In this document: positions 18,068 to 24,103 of the stretch, one piece after another
How the letters are laid out: the number at the start of each line of letters is the position of its first letter
Numbering within the stretch: the first letter of the stretch is position 1
Source: DASYQV01 sp036005125
GTDB taxonomy: Bacteria; Acidobacteriota; Vicinamibacteria; Vicinamibacterales; UBA2999
Assembly (NCBI GenBank): GCA_036005125.1
Contig: DASYQV010000324.1
Span: forward strand, 1-24,103
Direction: 5' to 3'
Length of the DNA stretch: 24,103 nucleotides
Position numbers and translations under genes: made by a program
The notes under the pieces: generated by a model
What the model saw: the letters and a program-made list of their open reading frames with translations, nothing else
The model's database searches: none
What the model was told of the DNA's origin: nothing

Positions 18068-19009
18068 ATGCAGACATCGACGTTGGAACCGATCGTCAGG
18101 ACAGCGCCGCCACAACTGGACCATCTGCGCGCGCTCGAGGCGGAGAGCATCCACATCATCCGCGAGGTCGCCGCCGAGTTCGAGCGCCCTGTCATGCTCT
18201 ACTCGATCGGCAAGGATTCGTCGGTGCTCCTCCGTCTGGCCCAGAAAGCTTTTTATCCGGGGCCCATTCCGTTCCCGCTGCTCCACGTCGACACCACATA
18301 CAAGTTCCGCGAAATGATCGAGTTCCGCGATCGCTACACGGCCGAGATCGGCGCCCGACTGATCGTGCACACGAACACCGAGGCGATTGCCGACGGCGCT
18401 CAGCCCTACATCCTGGGCACCCAGCGCTGCTGCGGTCTCCTCAAGACGCGCGCGCTCCTCGACGCGCTCGAGGCAGGAGGATTCGACGCGGCATTTGGCG
18501 GGGCGCGGCGCGACGAAGAACGATCGCGCGCCAAGGAGCGCATCTATTCGCTGCGCGACTCGCACGGCCAGTGGGACCCGAAGCACCAGCGGCCCGAGCT
18601 GTGGCACCTGCTGAACAGCCGCATCAAGCCGGGCGAAAGCATCCGGGTGTTCCCGCTCTCGAACTGGACCGAAATCGACGTCTGGCAGTACATCCGCCTC
18701 GAGAACATTCCTGTCGTGCCCTTGTATTTCGCCAAGGAACGCGAGGTCATCGTCCGCGGCGACGCGCTCATCATGCTCGAGCAGCCGTTCGTGCCGCTCC
18801 TGCCTGGCGAACGCCCCCAGCATGTGATGTGCCGCATGCGCTCGCTCGGGTGCTCTCCCTGTACCGGGGCCGTGCGCTCCACCGCGGACACGGTGTCGAA
18901 GATCATCGACGAGCTCGTGGCGGTCCGCCACTCGGAGCGGCAGCTTCGCATCATCGACCACGACCAGGATGGGTCGATGGAGATCAAGAAGCGCGAAGGT
19001 TATTTTTAG
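18068..19009 (+). CDS. cysD: Sulfate adenylyltransferase subunit 2 (ATP sulfurylase small subunit)
   Basis: CysD joins ATP and sulfate to make adenylylsulfate (APS), driven by the GTPase subunit CysN. The 313-aa protein has the family opening LDHLRALEAESIHIIREVAA, the PP-loop SIGKDSS (46-52), the RCCGLLKTRAL segment, GGARRDEERSRAKER, and the C-terminal RSLGCSPCTGAV and REGYF. The length is normal. It is the first gene of the operon and lies directly after the attenuator; only GGG separates the T tract from CTGACGT-ATG, so its ribosome site is weak. Confidence 0.97.
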   Translation: MQTSTLEPIVRTAPPQLDHLRALEAESIHIIREVAAEFERPVMLYSIGKDSSVLLRLAQKAFYPGPIPFPLLHVDTTYKFREMIEFRDRYTAEIGARLIVHTNTEAIADGAQPYILGTQRCCGLLKTRALLDALEAGGFDAAFGGARRDEERSRAKERIYSLRDSHGQWDPKHQRPELWHLLNSRIKPGESIRVFPLSNWTEIDVWQYIRLENIPVVPLYFAKEREVIVRGDALIMLEQPFVPLLPGERPQHVMCRMRSLGCSPCTGAVRSTADTVSKIIDELVAVRHSERQLRIIDHDQDGSMEIKKREGYF

Positions 19010-19016
19010 GGAACGT

Positions 19017-19117
19017 ATGATGCAAGACGGTGGCGGGCGCTTCGTTGCGGCGCCCGCCGAAACCGCACTTGGAAGCTTCTCATGACCACTATCCAACCAG
19101 TCGACACGGTCCAGTAG
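19017..19117 (+). other. Two tiny overlapping frames and a hairpin between cysD and cysN
   Basis: ATG at 19017 opens a 22-codon frame ending TGA, which overlaps a second ATG at 19082 (CATGA). That second frame (MTTIQPVDTVQ) is in phase with cysN but ends in TAG directly before the cysN ATG (TAGATG). A perfect 9-bp hairpin (19032-19040 with 19050-19058) lies in the first frame. The second frame looks like a CysN N-terminal extension cut by an amber codon. Translation is not proven; stop-start reinitiation into cysN is possible. Confidence 0.45.
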
Positions 19118-20416
19118 ATGTCGGGACTCCTTCGCATCTGCACGGCGGGCAGCGTGGACGATGGCAAGAGCACGCTGATCGGACGGCTGCTGTACGACTC
19201 GAGGGGCGTGTACGAGGATCAGGTCCAGTCGGTCACGCGGGCCTCGAAAAACCGATCTGCGGGGCCGATCGACTTCTCGCTCTTCACCGACGGTCTGCGC
19301 GCGGAGCGCGAACAGGGCATCACGATCGACGTCGCCTACCGGTATTTCGCGACCTCACGCCGCAAGTTCATCCTGGCCGACACGCCCGGCCACGAACAGT
19401 ACACGCGGAACATGGCGACCGGCGCCTCCACCGCCGACATCGCGGTGCTGCTCGTCGACGCGCGAAACGGCGTGCGCGTGCAATCGCGCCGCCACGCGCA
19501 GATCGCGCGGCTCCTCGGCATCTCCACATTCGTGCTGGCGATCAACAAGATGGACCTCGTCGACTTCGATCGCGGCGTGTTCGAGGGCATCCACGAGGAG
19601 TTCTCCGGGCTGCTGCATGACGCCCGGCTCCATGCGATTCCCATGAGCGCGCTGCACGGCGACAACGTGATCACGCGCAGCGCCCGAACGCCCTGGTTCG
19701 ACGGCCCCAGCCTGCTGGAGTACCTGGAGACCGTCCAGGTCGACCGCGATGTCACGACCAAGCCGTTCCGGTTCCCGGTGCAGCTCGTGCTCCGGCCGAA
19801 CCTGGACTTCCGCGGGTACGCGGGCCAGATCGTCTCGGGCGTCGTGCGTGTCGGCGACACCGTGGCCGTGTGGCCGTCGGGGCGGCAGACACGCATCAAG
19901 CGGATCGTCACCTCCGATGGCGATCTCGACATGGCGTTCGCGCCCATGTCGATCACGCTCACGCTGCACGACGAGATCGACGTGAGCCGCGGCGACCTGA
20001 TCGCGACTGGCCAGGTCGATGTCGGCACGCGGTTCGAGGCGCAGGTCGTCTGGATGGACGAGCGTCCGCTCGACCCGGGACGCCCGTACCTCCTGAAGCA
20101 CACCACACGAATGGTGTCGGCGGAAATCAGTCGTGGCCTCGTGCTCAACCAGGTTGGCTCCGTCGCGGTGACAACGGCGCGGCCGCTCATCTTCGATCCG
20201 TACGAGCAGGACCGTGCCACCGGCAGCTTCATCCTGATCGACCCGGCCACGAACTTCACGGCGGGCGCGGGCATGATCGTCAAGGCAACACGCGACGTGA
20301 GCCCGATGGCACGCCCGGGCGCCGCCGAGCGCCTCGCCCGCGCCGCGCGCGCCGCCGCCACCGATGCGGAGGCCATCGAAGCCGTGCGCCGTGCGCTCGA
20401 GGAGATGTTGAGATGA
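19118..20416 (+). CDS. cysN: Sulfate adenylyltransferase subunit 1 (GTPase subunit)
   Basis: CysN hydrolyses GTP to drive APS synthesis by CysD. The 432-aa protein has the G1 loop GSVDDGKST (11-19), the switch I segment GITIDVAYRYF (67-77), G3 DTPGHEQY (88-95) and G4 NKMD (143-146), then the translation-factor-like barrel domains (FPVQLVLRPN, GYAGQIVSG). It has no CysC (APS kinase) fusion, which agrees with the APS reductase next door. The start at ATG 19118 follows an in-frame TAG and leaves few residues before G1; other CysN proteins are often a little longer here. The stop overlaps the cysH start (ATGA). Confidence 0.96.
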   Translation: MSGLLRICTAGSVDDGKSTLIGRLLYDSRGVYEDQVQSVTRASKNRSAGPIDFSLFTDGLRAEREQGITIDVAYRYFATSRRKFILADTPGHEQYTRNMATGASTADIAVLLVDARNGVRVQSRRHAQIARLLGISTFVLAINKMDLVDFDRGVFEGIHEEFSGLLHDARLHAIPMSALHGDNVITRSARTPWFDGPSLLEYLETVQVDRDVTTKPFRFPVQLVLRPNLDFRGYAGQIVSGVVRVGDTVAVWPSGRQTRIKRIVTSDGDLDMAFAPMSITLTLHDEIDVSRGDLIATGQVDVGTRFEAQVVWMDERPLDPGRPYLLKHTTRMVSAEISRGLVLNQVGSVAVTTARPLIFDPYEQDRATGSFILIDPATNFTAGAGMIVKATRDVSPMARPGAAERLARAARAAATDAEAIEAVRRALEEMLR

Positions 20417-21066
20417 GCGACGCACTGCACCTTGTGGCCGAGGAGCTGGCGACAGCGGGCCAGCCCTGCATCACCTCGAGCTTCCAGGCCGAATGCGTGG
20501 TGCTCGTCCACATGCTGCGCGAGATCCATCCCGACATCCCCGTGCTCTTCCTCGACACCGTGCACCACTTCGCCGAGACGTATGCGTATCGCGACGAGCT
20601 GGTCGGGCGCTGGCGGCTGAATCTCGTGAACCTGAAGGCGGCCGAGCCCAGTCCCGGGCTGTGGCAGACCGACACGCACGCGTGCTGCGCGCGTCACAAG
20701 GTGGGACCGTTGTTCGAAGCGCTGGAGGCGTACGACGTCTGGTTCACGGCGCTCCGCCGCGAACAGTCGCCGTCGCGCGCGAACCTCGCCGAGATTGAGC
20801 CGTTCACGCTCCCGTCCGGGAAGGTGCTGCGCAAGGTGAGCCCGCTCGCGGGCTGGACGACCAGGGACGTCTGGTCGTACGCGAAGAGACACGCGATTCC
20901 CTTGCTGCCCCTCTATGACCTCGGCTACACGAGCATCGGGTGCGAGCCGTGCACGACGCTGCCGCTCGACACAGCCAATCCCCGCTCGGGCCGTTGGCAG
21001 GGGCAGAAGCTCGAATGCGGCATTCACATCCAGGCAATCCCCGTCCAGGTCGTCGCGAAGCCCTGA
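20413..21066 (+). CDS. cysH: Adenylylsulfate (APS) reductase, thioredoxin-dependent
   Basis: This enzyme reduces APS to sulfite. The 217-aa protein has the nucleotide-binding TSSFQAECVVL, FLDTVHHFAET and the iron-sulfur ligands CC (91-92, in ACCARHKVGPL) and CEPC (177-180). It ends with the catalytic motif GRWQGQKLECGIH (194-206 region, active Cys202). Both cysteine pairs are present, so it is the [4Fe-4S] APS type, not the PAPS type. The ATG at 20413 overlaps the cysN TGA. Twelve residues after ECGIH are not a familiar ending and lie at the edge of a recombinase remnant. Sulfite reductase is not in the window. Confidence 0.95.
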   Translation: MSDALHLVAEELATAGQPCITSSFQAECVVLVHMLREIHPDIPVLFLDTVHHFAETYAYRDELVGRWRLNLVNLKAAEPSPGLWQTDTHACCARHKVGPLFEALEAYDVWFTALRREQSPSRANLAEIEPFTLPSGKVLRKVSPLAGWTTRDVWSYAKRHAIPLLPLYDLGYTSIGCEPCTTLPLDTANPRSGRWQGQKLECGIHIQAIPVQVVAKP

Positions 21067-21067
21067 C

Positions 21068-21340
21068 GGACGTTTGCGGTCGAACGGGTCGAGCCCCATC
21101 AAGGAAGACGAGCCGGTCGAGTTTCTGCTGGATCGCTTTACCCCGGCGCTCCTGTTCCGTCGTCCGCTCGTTCGCTTCCGCACGCCGCTGCGCCCACACG
21201 TGAAGGATGCGATCTTTTACCAGGCGCATGTAGCCGGGCGTCGGCTGCAGAAGTGCCAGTTCGTCGACGAACGCGCCTTCGAGCGCCGCCTTGCTCACGT
21301 TCACCGCTCGGCACTGGTCCCGCGTGCACGACACCGCAAG
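21068..21340 (-). pseudogene. Serine recombinase C-terminal fragment
   Basis: On the minus strand about 80 residues (21334-21095) resemble the region after the zinc ribbon of large serine recombinases. They read VNVSKAALEGAFVDELALLQ, then PTPGYMRLVKDRILHVWAQR, then a coiled RRAEANERTTEQ...KLDRL segment. Cys-x4-Cys (SCTRDQC) precedes it. There is no catalytic resolvase domain, and the frame shifts near 21095, where the similarity seems to continue (DPFDRKR...LRDDL) in another frame. It is a dead fragment abutting the 3' end of cysH. Assignment rests on pattern recognition alone. Confidence 0.5.
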
Positions 21341-21416
21341 CTCCTCAGTCAGGCGGACGATGGGCAAGTAGCTGATGGTACTGACAGTTGGCGCCAGATC
21401 GACGCGGACGGACAGG

Positions 21417-21704
21417 TCATTTGGCAGACGGCGGCTCGAAGACGATCCGCAGCCGCGTACGGGTCGCCTGCGCGAAGCGCTCCAACGCGTTCGTGGAAGG
21501 ACGGACCTTACCACCCTCGATGCGTGCGATATAGGACTGCGAAGTGTTCATCCTCTTGGCGAGCTGCGACTGCGACAAGCCCGCGGCCGTCCGCGCCTCG
21601 ATCAGTGTCCGCGCCAAGTCGAACTCTTCACCGAGTGCGTCGTACGCGTCCTTGTAGTCGGCGTCCTTGCTCCAACTGCGATGGAGATCGTTGATCTTCG
21701 TCAT
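21417..21704 (-). CDS. higA: HigA-type antitoxin with XRE helix-turn-helix
   Basis: This 95-aa protein has an N-terminal helix that probably contacts the toxin and an XRE helix-turn-helix at about residues 36-88: LIEARTAAGLSQSQLAKRMN, TSQSYIARIEGG, KVRPSTNALERFAQA. It should neutralise the toxin and repress the locus. Its ATG overlaps the toxin stop (ATGA at 21701-21704), the toxin-first order usual for HigBA. The palindrome at 22038-22053 in front of the toxin is the likely operator. The antitoxin is intact although the toxin frame is broken. Confidence 0.88.
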   Translation of the reverse strand: MTKINDLHRSWSKDADYKDAYDALGEEFDLARTLIEARTAAGLSQSQLAKRMNTSQSYIARIEGGKVRPSTNALERFAQATRTRLRIVFEPPSAK

Positions 21705-22026
21705 GGCTTCACTTCCTTGGCGCGTTGCAGTGCCAGAACGATCTCGCCCGCTGGCGTCTTGTCGGTCTTCTTGATGAAGGCCCTGACGATCACCACGCGC
21801 TGCTCCTTCGCCGTGACATAGAGCGCGCGTGCAATGCCGGCTTTGCCCCTCAGGCGGATCTCCCAGATCTGCCCGCGGACGTGGCGCACGCGCGGTTCTC
21901 GTACGTTGGGCAGACCGACCTGTTCGATCAATTCGAGATCCGGACCAGTCGCGCCCGCATGTCCGCCGGCAGCTCGGCCAGTTCAGCGTCGACCGTCTCG
22001 TTCAACGTCTCGACGGTCCACGCCAT
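21701..22026 (-). pseudogene. higB: HigB/RelE-type (Gp49-like) toxin, frameshifted
   Basis: HigB toxins are ribosome-dependent mRNA nucleases. Frame one starts at ATG 22026 and encodes MAWTVETLNETVDAELAELP and on to RARLVRIS, ending in TGA at 21928-21930. Frame two encodes ELIEQVGLPNVREPRVRHV, then GQIWEIRLRGKAGIARALYV and a FIKKTDKTPAGEI end, closing at 21701. A single missing base near 21933-21934 would join them as RIS-ELIEQ, exactly the family spacing. A TTG at 21931 could start a truncated 76-aa product. So the toxin is inactive, or the break is a sequencing error or a rare slip site. Confidence 0.75.
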
Positions 22027-22034
22027 CGCAACTC

Positions 22035-22053
22035 AGTATACCAGATATGGTAT
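22035..22053 (-). promoter_or_regulatory. higBA promoter and operator palindrome
   Basis: ATACCA-GATA-TGGTAT (22038-22053) is an inverted repeat overlapping TATACT on the minus strand (22035-22040). TATACT ends eight bases before the toxin ATG. Overlap of a -10 and a palindrome fits autorepression by HigA. Confidence 0.6.
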
Positions 22054-22246
22054 TGCAGGCCGAGGACGAACGCCGTCGAGTTCAGGCCACCAACCGCAGC
22101 CGCTCAACTTGGCGCAACCACCCGTCAAGCTGGTTCCAACTCGCGAAAATGCGGCTCACCACGAAGAACCCAGGCACGCCGGCTTCGCCCTTCGGGCCCG
22201 CCTGAACGGGCACGATTCCTTCCGGGCTCACCATGTCTTTCCTCGG

Positions 22247-22286
22247 CAATCGAGTGATTCGGGTTCGGGCTGCCAGCACTCGATTG
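22247..22286. repeat. Inverted repeat next to the integrase remnant
   Basis: CAATCGAGTG (22247-22256) and CACTCGATTG (22277-22286) are perfect 10-bp inverted arms around a 20-base loop. They lie just past the 3' end of the tyrosine recombinase fragment, where attachment sites or terminators often sit; there is no T tract. Confidence 0.55.
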
Positions 22287-22321
22287 ACACCGTATCTGAC
22301 GCGGTAAGGTCTTAGGAACCC

Positions 22322-22447
22322 CAGAACGGCGTCCATCTTGACCGCAGCGTCCTGCGGCAGTACTGGCAGCAGGTGACTGTAGGTGTTCAGCGTCAGGCTG
22401 ATCTGGGAAGGCCCGAGCGTCTCCATTACGACTCGCGGAGTCACGCC
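22322..22447 (-). pseudogene. Tyrosine recombinase (phage integrase) C-terminal remnant
   Basis: About 42 residues, GVTPRVVMETLGPSQISLTL then NTYSHLLPVLPQDAAVKMDA, match the end of phage-type integrases, including the catalytic Tyr of NTYSH. The usual GHS is GPS here. Sequence upstream (with QDLR near 22508) does not give an intact catalytic domain and downstream the frame drifts. It is a decayed relic of an integrated element. Confidence 0.75.
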
Positions 22448-22777
22448 CGGCGCGAGGAACCAAACCTTGCCCACAGCGACGCGCGCTTCAAGCTGCCGAA
22501 CTCGTAAGTCCTGAGCGCGGTCACTACCACCGTGGGCAGCGCGATGTTCGGCGGCTACGAGCCGACTTGGGCTGCTTCGCCCGACTGAGGTCGCCAACGA
22601 CTAGCAATCGGGCGGTCGAAGACGTACCAACTCATCGCCGGCGGCACGTTGCCCTCGATCCGAATTGGCGCGAGTGTCCGCGTCCCTGCGGACGCGCTGC
22701 GCGCCGGGATCGCGGCAACTGCCAGATACCGGGCAACGGCCCCCGGCCAGCGAACAAAAAACGTGACTGACGGCGCG
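22448..22777. other. Unassigned stretch beside the integrase remnant
   Basis: No credible complete gene is seen on either strand. The minus strand keeps open frames that may be decayed coding sequence, but I recognise no family in them. Confidence 0.35.
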
Positions 22778-23893
22778 CTACTTCTTGACGAACAGTTGAC
22801 CCAGCCCGAACCCGGGCTCCTGGTGCGCGGCCGTACCCGAGAGCACCGGCAGCCCGAGAAGACGCGCTGGGTTGTCCTTGAACATCGTGCTGATCTGGCG
22901 CTCGGTAATCCCCTCAGCGCGCAGCACCTTTGCCGCGAGGGCGAAGGCCTGAGGAGAGGTCGGGTTCCCTGCCAGCTTCGCGCCCGAGTGCATGCGGCCC
23001 ATGTCGGTCGACACGATGATGTGATCCGGGCCGATCGCGCGGATGACTTCCATGGCACGCTTGAACGTGACTGGGTTCACCTTGCCGCCCTGACGTTCGA
23101 CCGGAACGAACGACGACAGCGCCGTAATCTCGACGTAGGCTCCCAGATTCACGGCTTCCTGCAGCTGCGCGATCGTCCAATCGGCGCCCGGGTGCGTCAG
23201 CACCATGTGCTTGACGCCCATCCGCGACGCCTCGTGAACCAGCAGGAGGCAATCCGACGGGGAATTGTGTCCCGTGGCCATGACCAGCTCGCCGTTGCTG
23301 CCCCGCGTCCTGGTCTTCGCGATGAGACTGATGACGGCCTTCGTCTCCGGGAGCAGCTCGCCGTTCTTCGATACGGGGACCGACCGCGCCGGCTCGCGTC
23401 CCTTGACGGCCGCATCCTCTGCCACCATGAAGATGACCCGGCCCCAGCCTCCCTCGACGTTGGCCATGAAGTTCACCGCGTCCGGGTTCATCCGGAAGGG
23501 GCGGTCCATTGACATCGCGGCGAACACTTCGAGGCCCGGAGTCAGCTTGCGGGCGAGGTACGCGAGCGGCGTAGGGTCGAGACGCTTCGACTTGAACACG
23601 AAGCCGCGCATGCCGCTCGCTTTGGCGATCTTCGCCGCGTCCAGGATGTCGAACTGACCCGTCCTGCCTTCCGGGTTGGTCTCGTCAACGAAGTTGCGGT
23701 CGTAGTTGCTGTCGGGGTCGCCGTGGAAATGAATGTCGAGGGCGCCGGTGACGGCCGGGTCGTGAGCCACCCAGCGGTTGAGCTCGGCCTCAGTGTTCAG
23801 CTGATAGTACTGTCCCGTACCCTCGACACGGGCTGCCAGCATCCCGGATGCGATCAACGCGGTGAGCGCGAGAGCTGCGGGAGTCGGGCGCAT
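22778..23893 (-). CDS. Secreted DUF6282-like, amidohydrolase-related protein
   Basis: The 371-aa product begins with a signal peptide (MRPTPAALALTALIASGMLA), so it is exported. The fold resembles metal-dependent TIM-barrel hydrolases. It has LDIHFHGDPDS (His55, His57) at the first strand, HMVLTHPGADW in the middle, then IIVSTDMGRMHSGAK and a C-terminal KDNPARLLGL, the ending typical of amidohydrolase-type barrels. DUF6282 is the closest family I recall; no substrate is known. ATG 23893 is used rather than the open frame from 24013, because it starts the signal peptide and has AAGGA 11 bases upstream. No operon partner is visible. Confidence 0.82.
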   Translation of the reverse strand: MRPTPAALALTALIASGMLAARVEGTGQYYQLNTEAELNRWVAHDPAVTGALDIHFHGDPDSNYDRNFVDETNPEGRTGQFDILDAAKIAKASGMRGFVFKSKRLDPTPLAYLARKLTPGLEVFAAMSMDRPFRMNPDAVNFMANVEGGWGRVIFMVAEDAAVKGREPARSVPVSKNGELLPETKAVISLIAKTRTRGSNGELVMATGHNSPSDCLLLVHEASRMGVKHMVLTHPGADWTIAQLQEAVNLGAYVEITALSSFVPVERQGGKVNPVTFKRAMEVIRAIGPDHIIVSTDMGRMHSGAKLAGNPTSPQAFALAAKVLRAEGITERQISTMFKDNPARLLGLPVLSGTAAHQEPGFGLGQLFVKK

Positions 23894-24103
23894 GATTCGT
23901 CGTGTCCTTTCTAAGCGCGACCAACCGAGCTGGTCGCCAGGGGCCGTTGTCGTCCGCCAGAGCTTCGAGTGGGACACGCTTCGTCCGTCCGCGCCGCCAC
24001 GGCCGCCCTGCATCCGGCCGTGCCAACCGATCGCACGCTGCGATGCGCAGCTCGCCTCGCGTCCGTCCTCGAGTCCGTGACAGCTAATCCATCCGCCGCC
24101 AAG
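23894..24103. other. Right-edge stretch without a recognised gene
   Basis: About 210 bases upstream of the DUF6282-like gene. Short frames exist on both strands but none has a recognisable family, ribosome site or credible composition. AAAGGACACG on the minus strand near 23904-23913 provides the Shine-Dalgarno of that gene. Confidence 0.4.

Noticed and set aside
19336..21183. Very long minus-strand ORF (615 aa) across cysN and cysH
   Set aside because: It is a GC-bias antisense frame of two clear genes and contains no domain; only its first residues may touch the recombinase remnant.
22555..23058. A 167-aa minus-strand ORF overlapping the DUF6282-like gene
   Set aside because: Most of it is out of frame within the DUF6282-like gene, which has the signal peptide and barrel motifs; the upstream remainder matches nothing I recognise.
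23911..24102. 63-aa minus-strand ORF at the right edge
   Set aside because: No recognisable family, no ribosome site and a composition typical of random GC-rich frames.

Overview
The window is GC-rich bacterial chromosome. A VWFA protein of the TIGR03436 'acidobacterial' type, a CarD regulator with a basic tail, a YciF-PRC protein and many short dispersed palindromic repeats between genes all point to Acidobacteriota, probably Vicinamibacteria. That placement is inference from gene content; there is no rRNA in the window. Genes are mostly single or in short operons on both strands.

Left part (1-6997): a truncated secreted VWFA protein, a PlsC-type acyltransferase and carD (own sigma70-like promoter and intrinsic terminator) lie on the minus strand. 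An apparently exported SAM methyltransferase lies on the plus strand. After a tandem-repeat spacer comes a minus-strand pair, a zinc metallopeptidase followed two bases later by a D-Ala-D-Ala-ligase-like ATP-grasp enzyme.

Middle (7000-17650): a YciF/PRC-barrel stress protein, two very small genes, a YfiT/DinB protein divergent from an O-methyltransferase, a CPA2 cation/proton antiporter whose stop overlaps that of the methyltransferase, a full-length Lhr helicase and a secreted ankyrin-repeat protein. The gaps hold several families of hairpin repeats, two of which touch stop codons.

Right part (17650-24103): the cysD-cysN-cysH sulfate assimilation operon (ATP sulfurylase plus APS reductase). 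Its leader carries a 27-codon ORF with five Cys codons (four consecutive), then an antiterminator-like helix and a strong intrinsic terminator ending 10 bases before the cysD start. Together these form a complete candidate for ribosome-mediated, cysteine-responsive attenuation, and this is the most interesting item in the window. Downstream is a decayed mobile segment: serine and tyrosine recombinase remnants around a HigBA-type toxin-antitoxin locus whose toxin is frameshifted. The window closes with a secreted DUF6282-like amidohydrolase-related protein.

A recurring theme is a -10-like hexamer only 6-9 bases before the start codon with no Shine-Dalgarno, seen at seven genes, which suggests widespread leaderless transcription.
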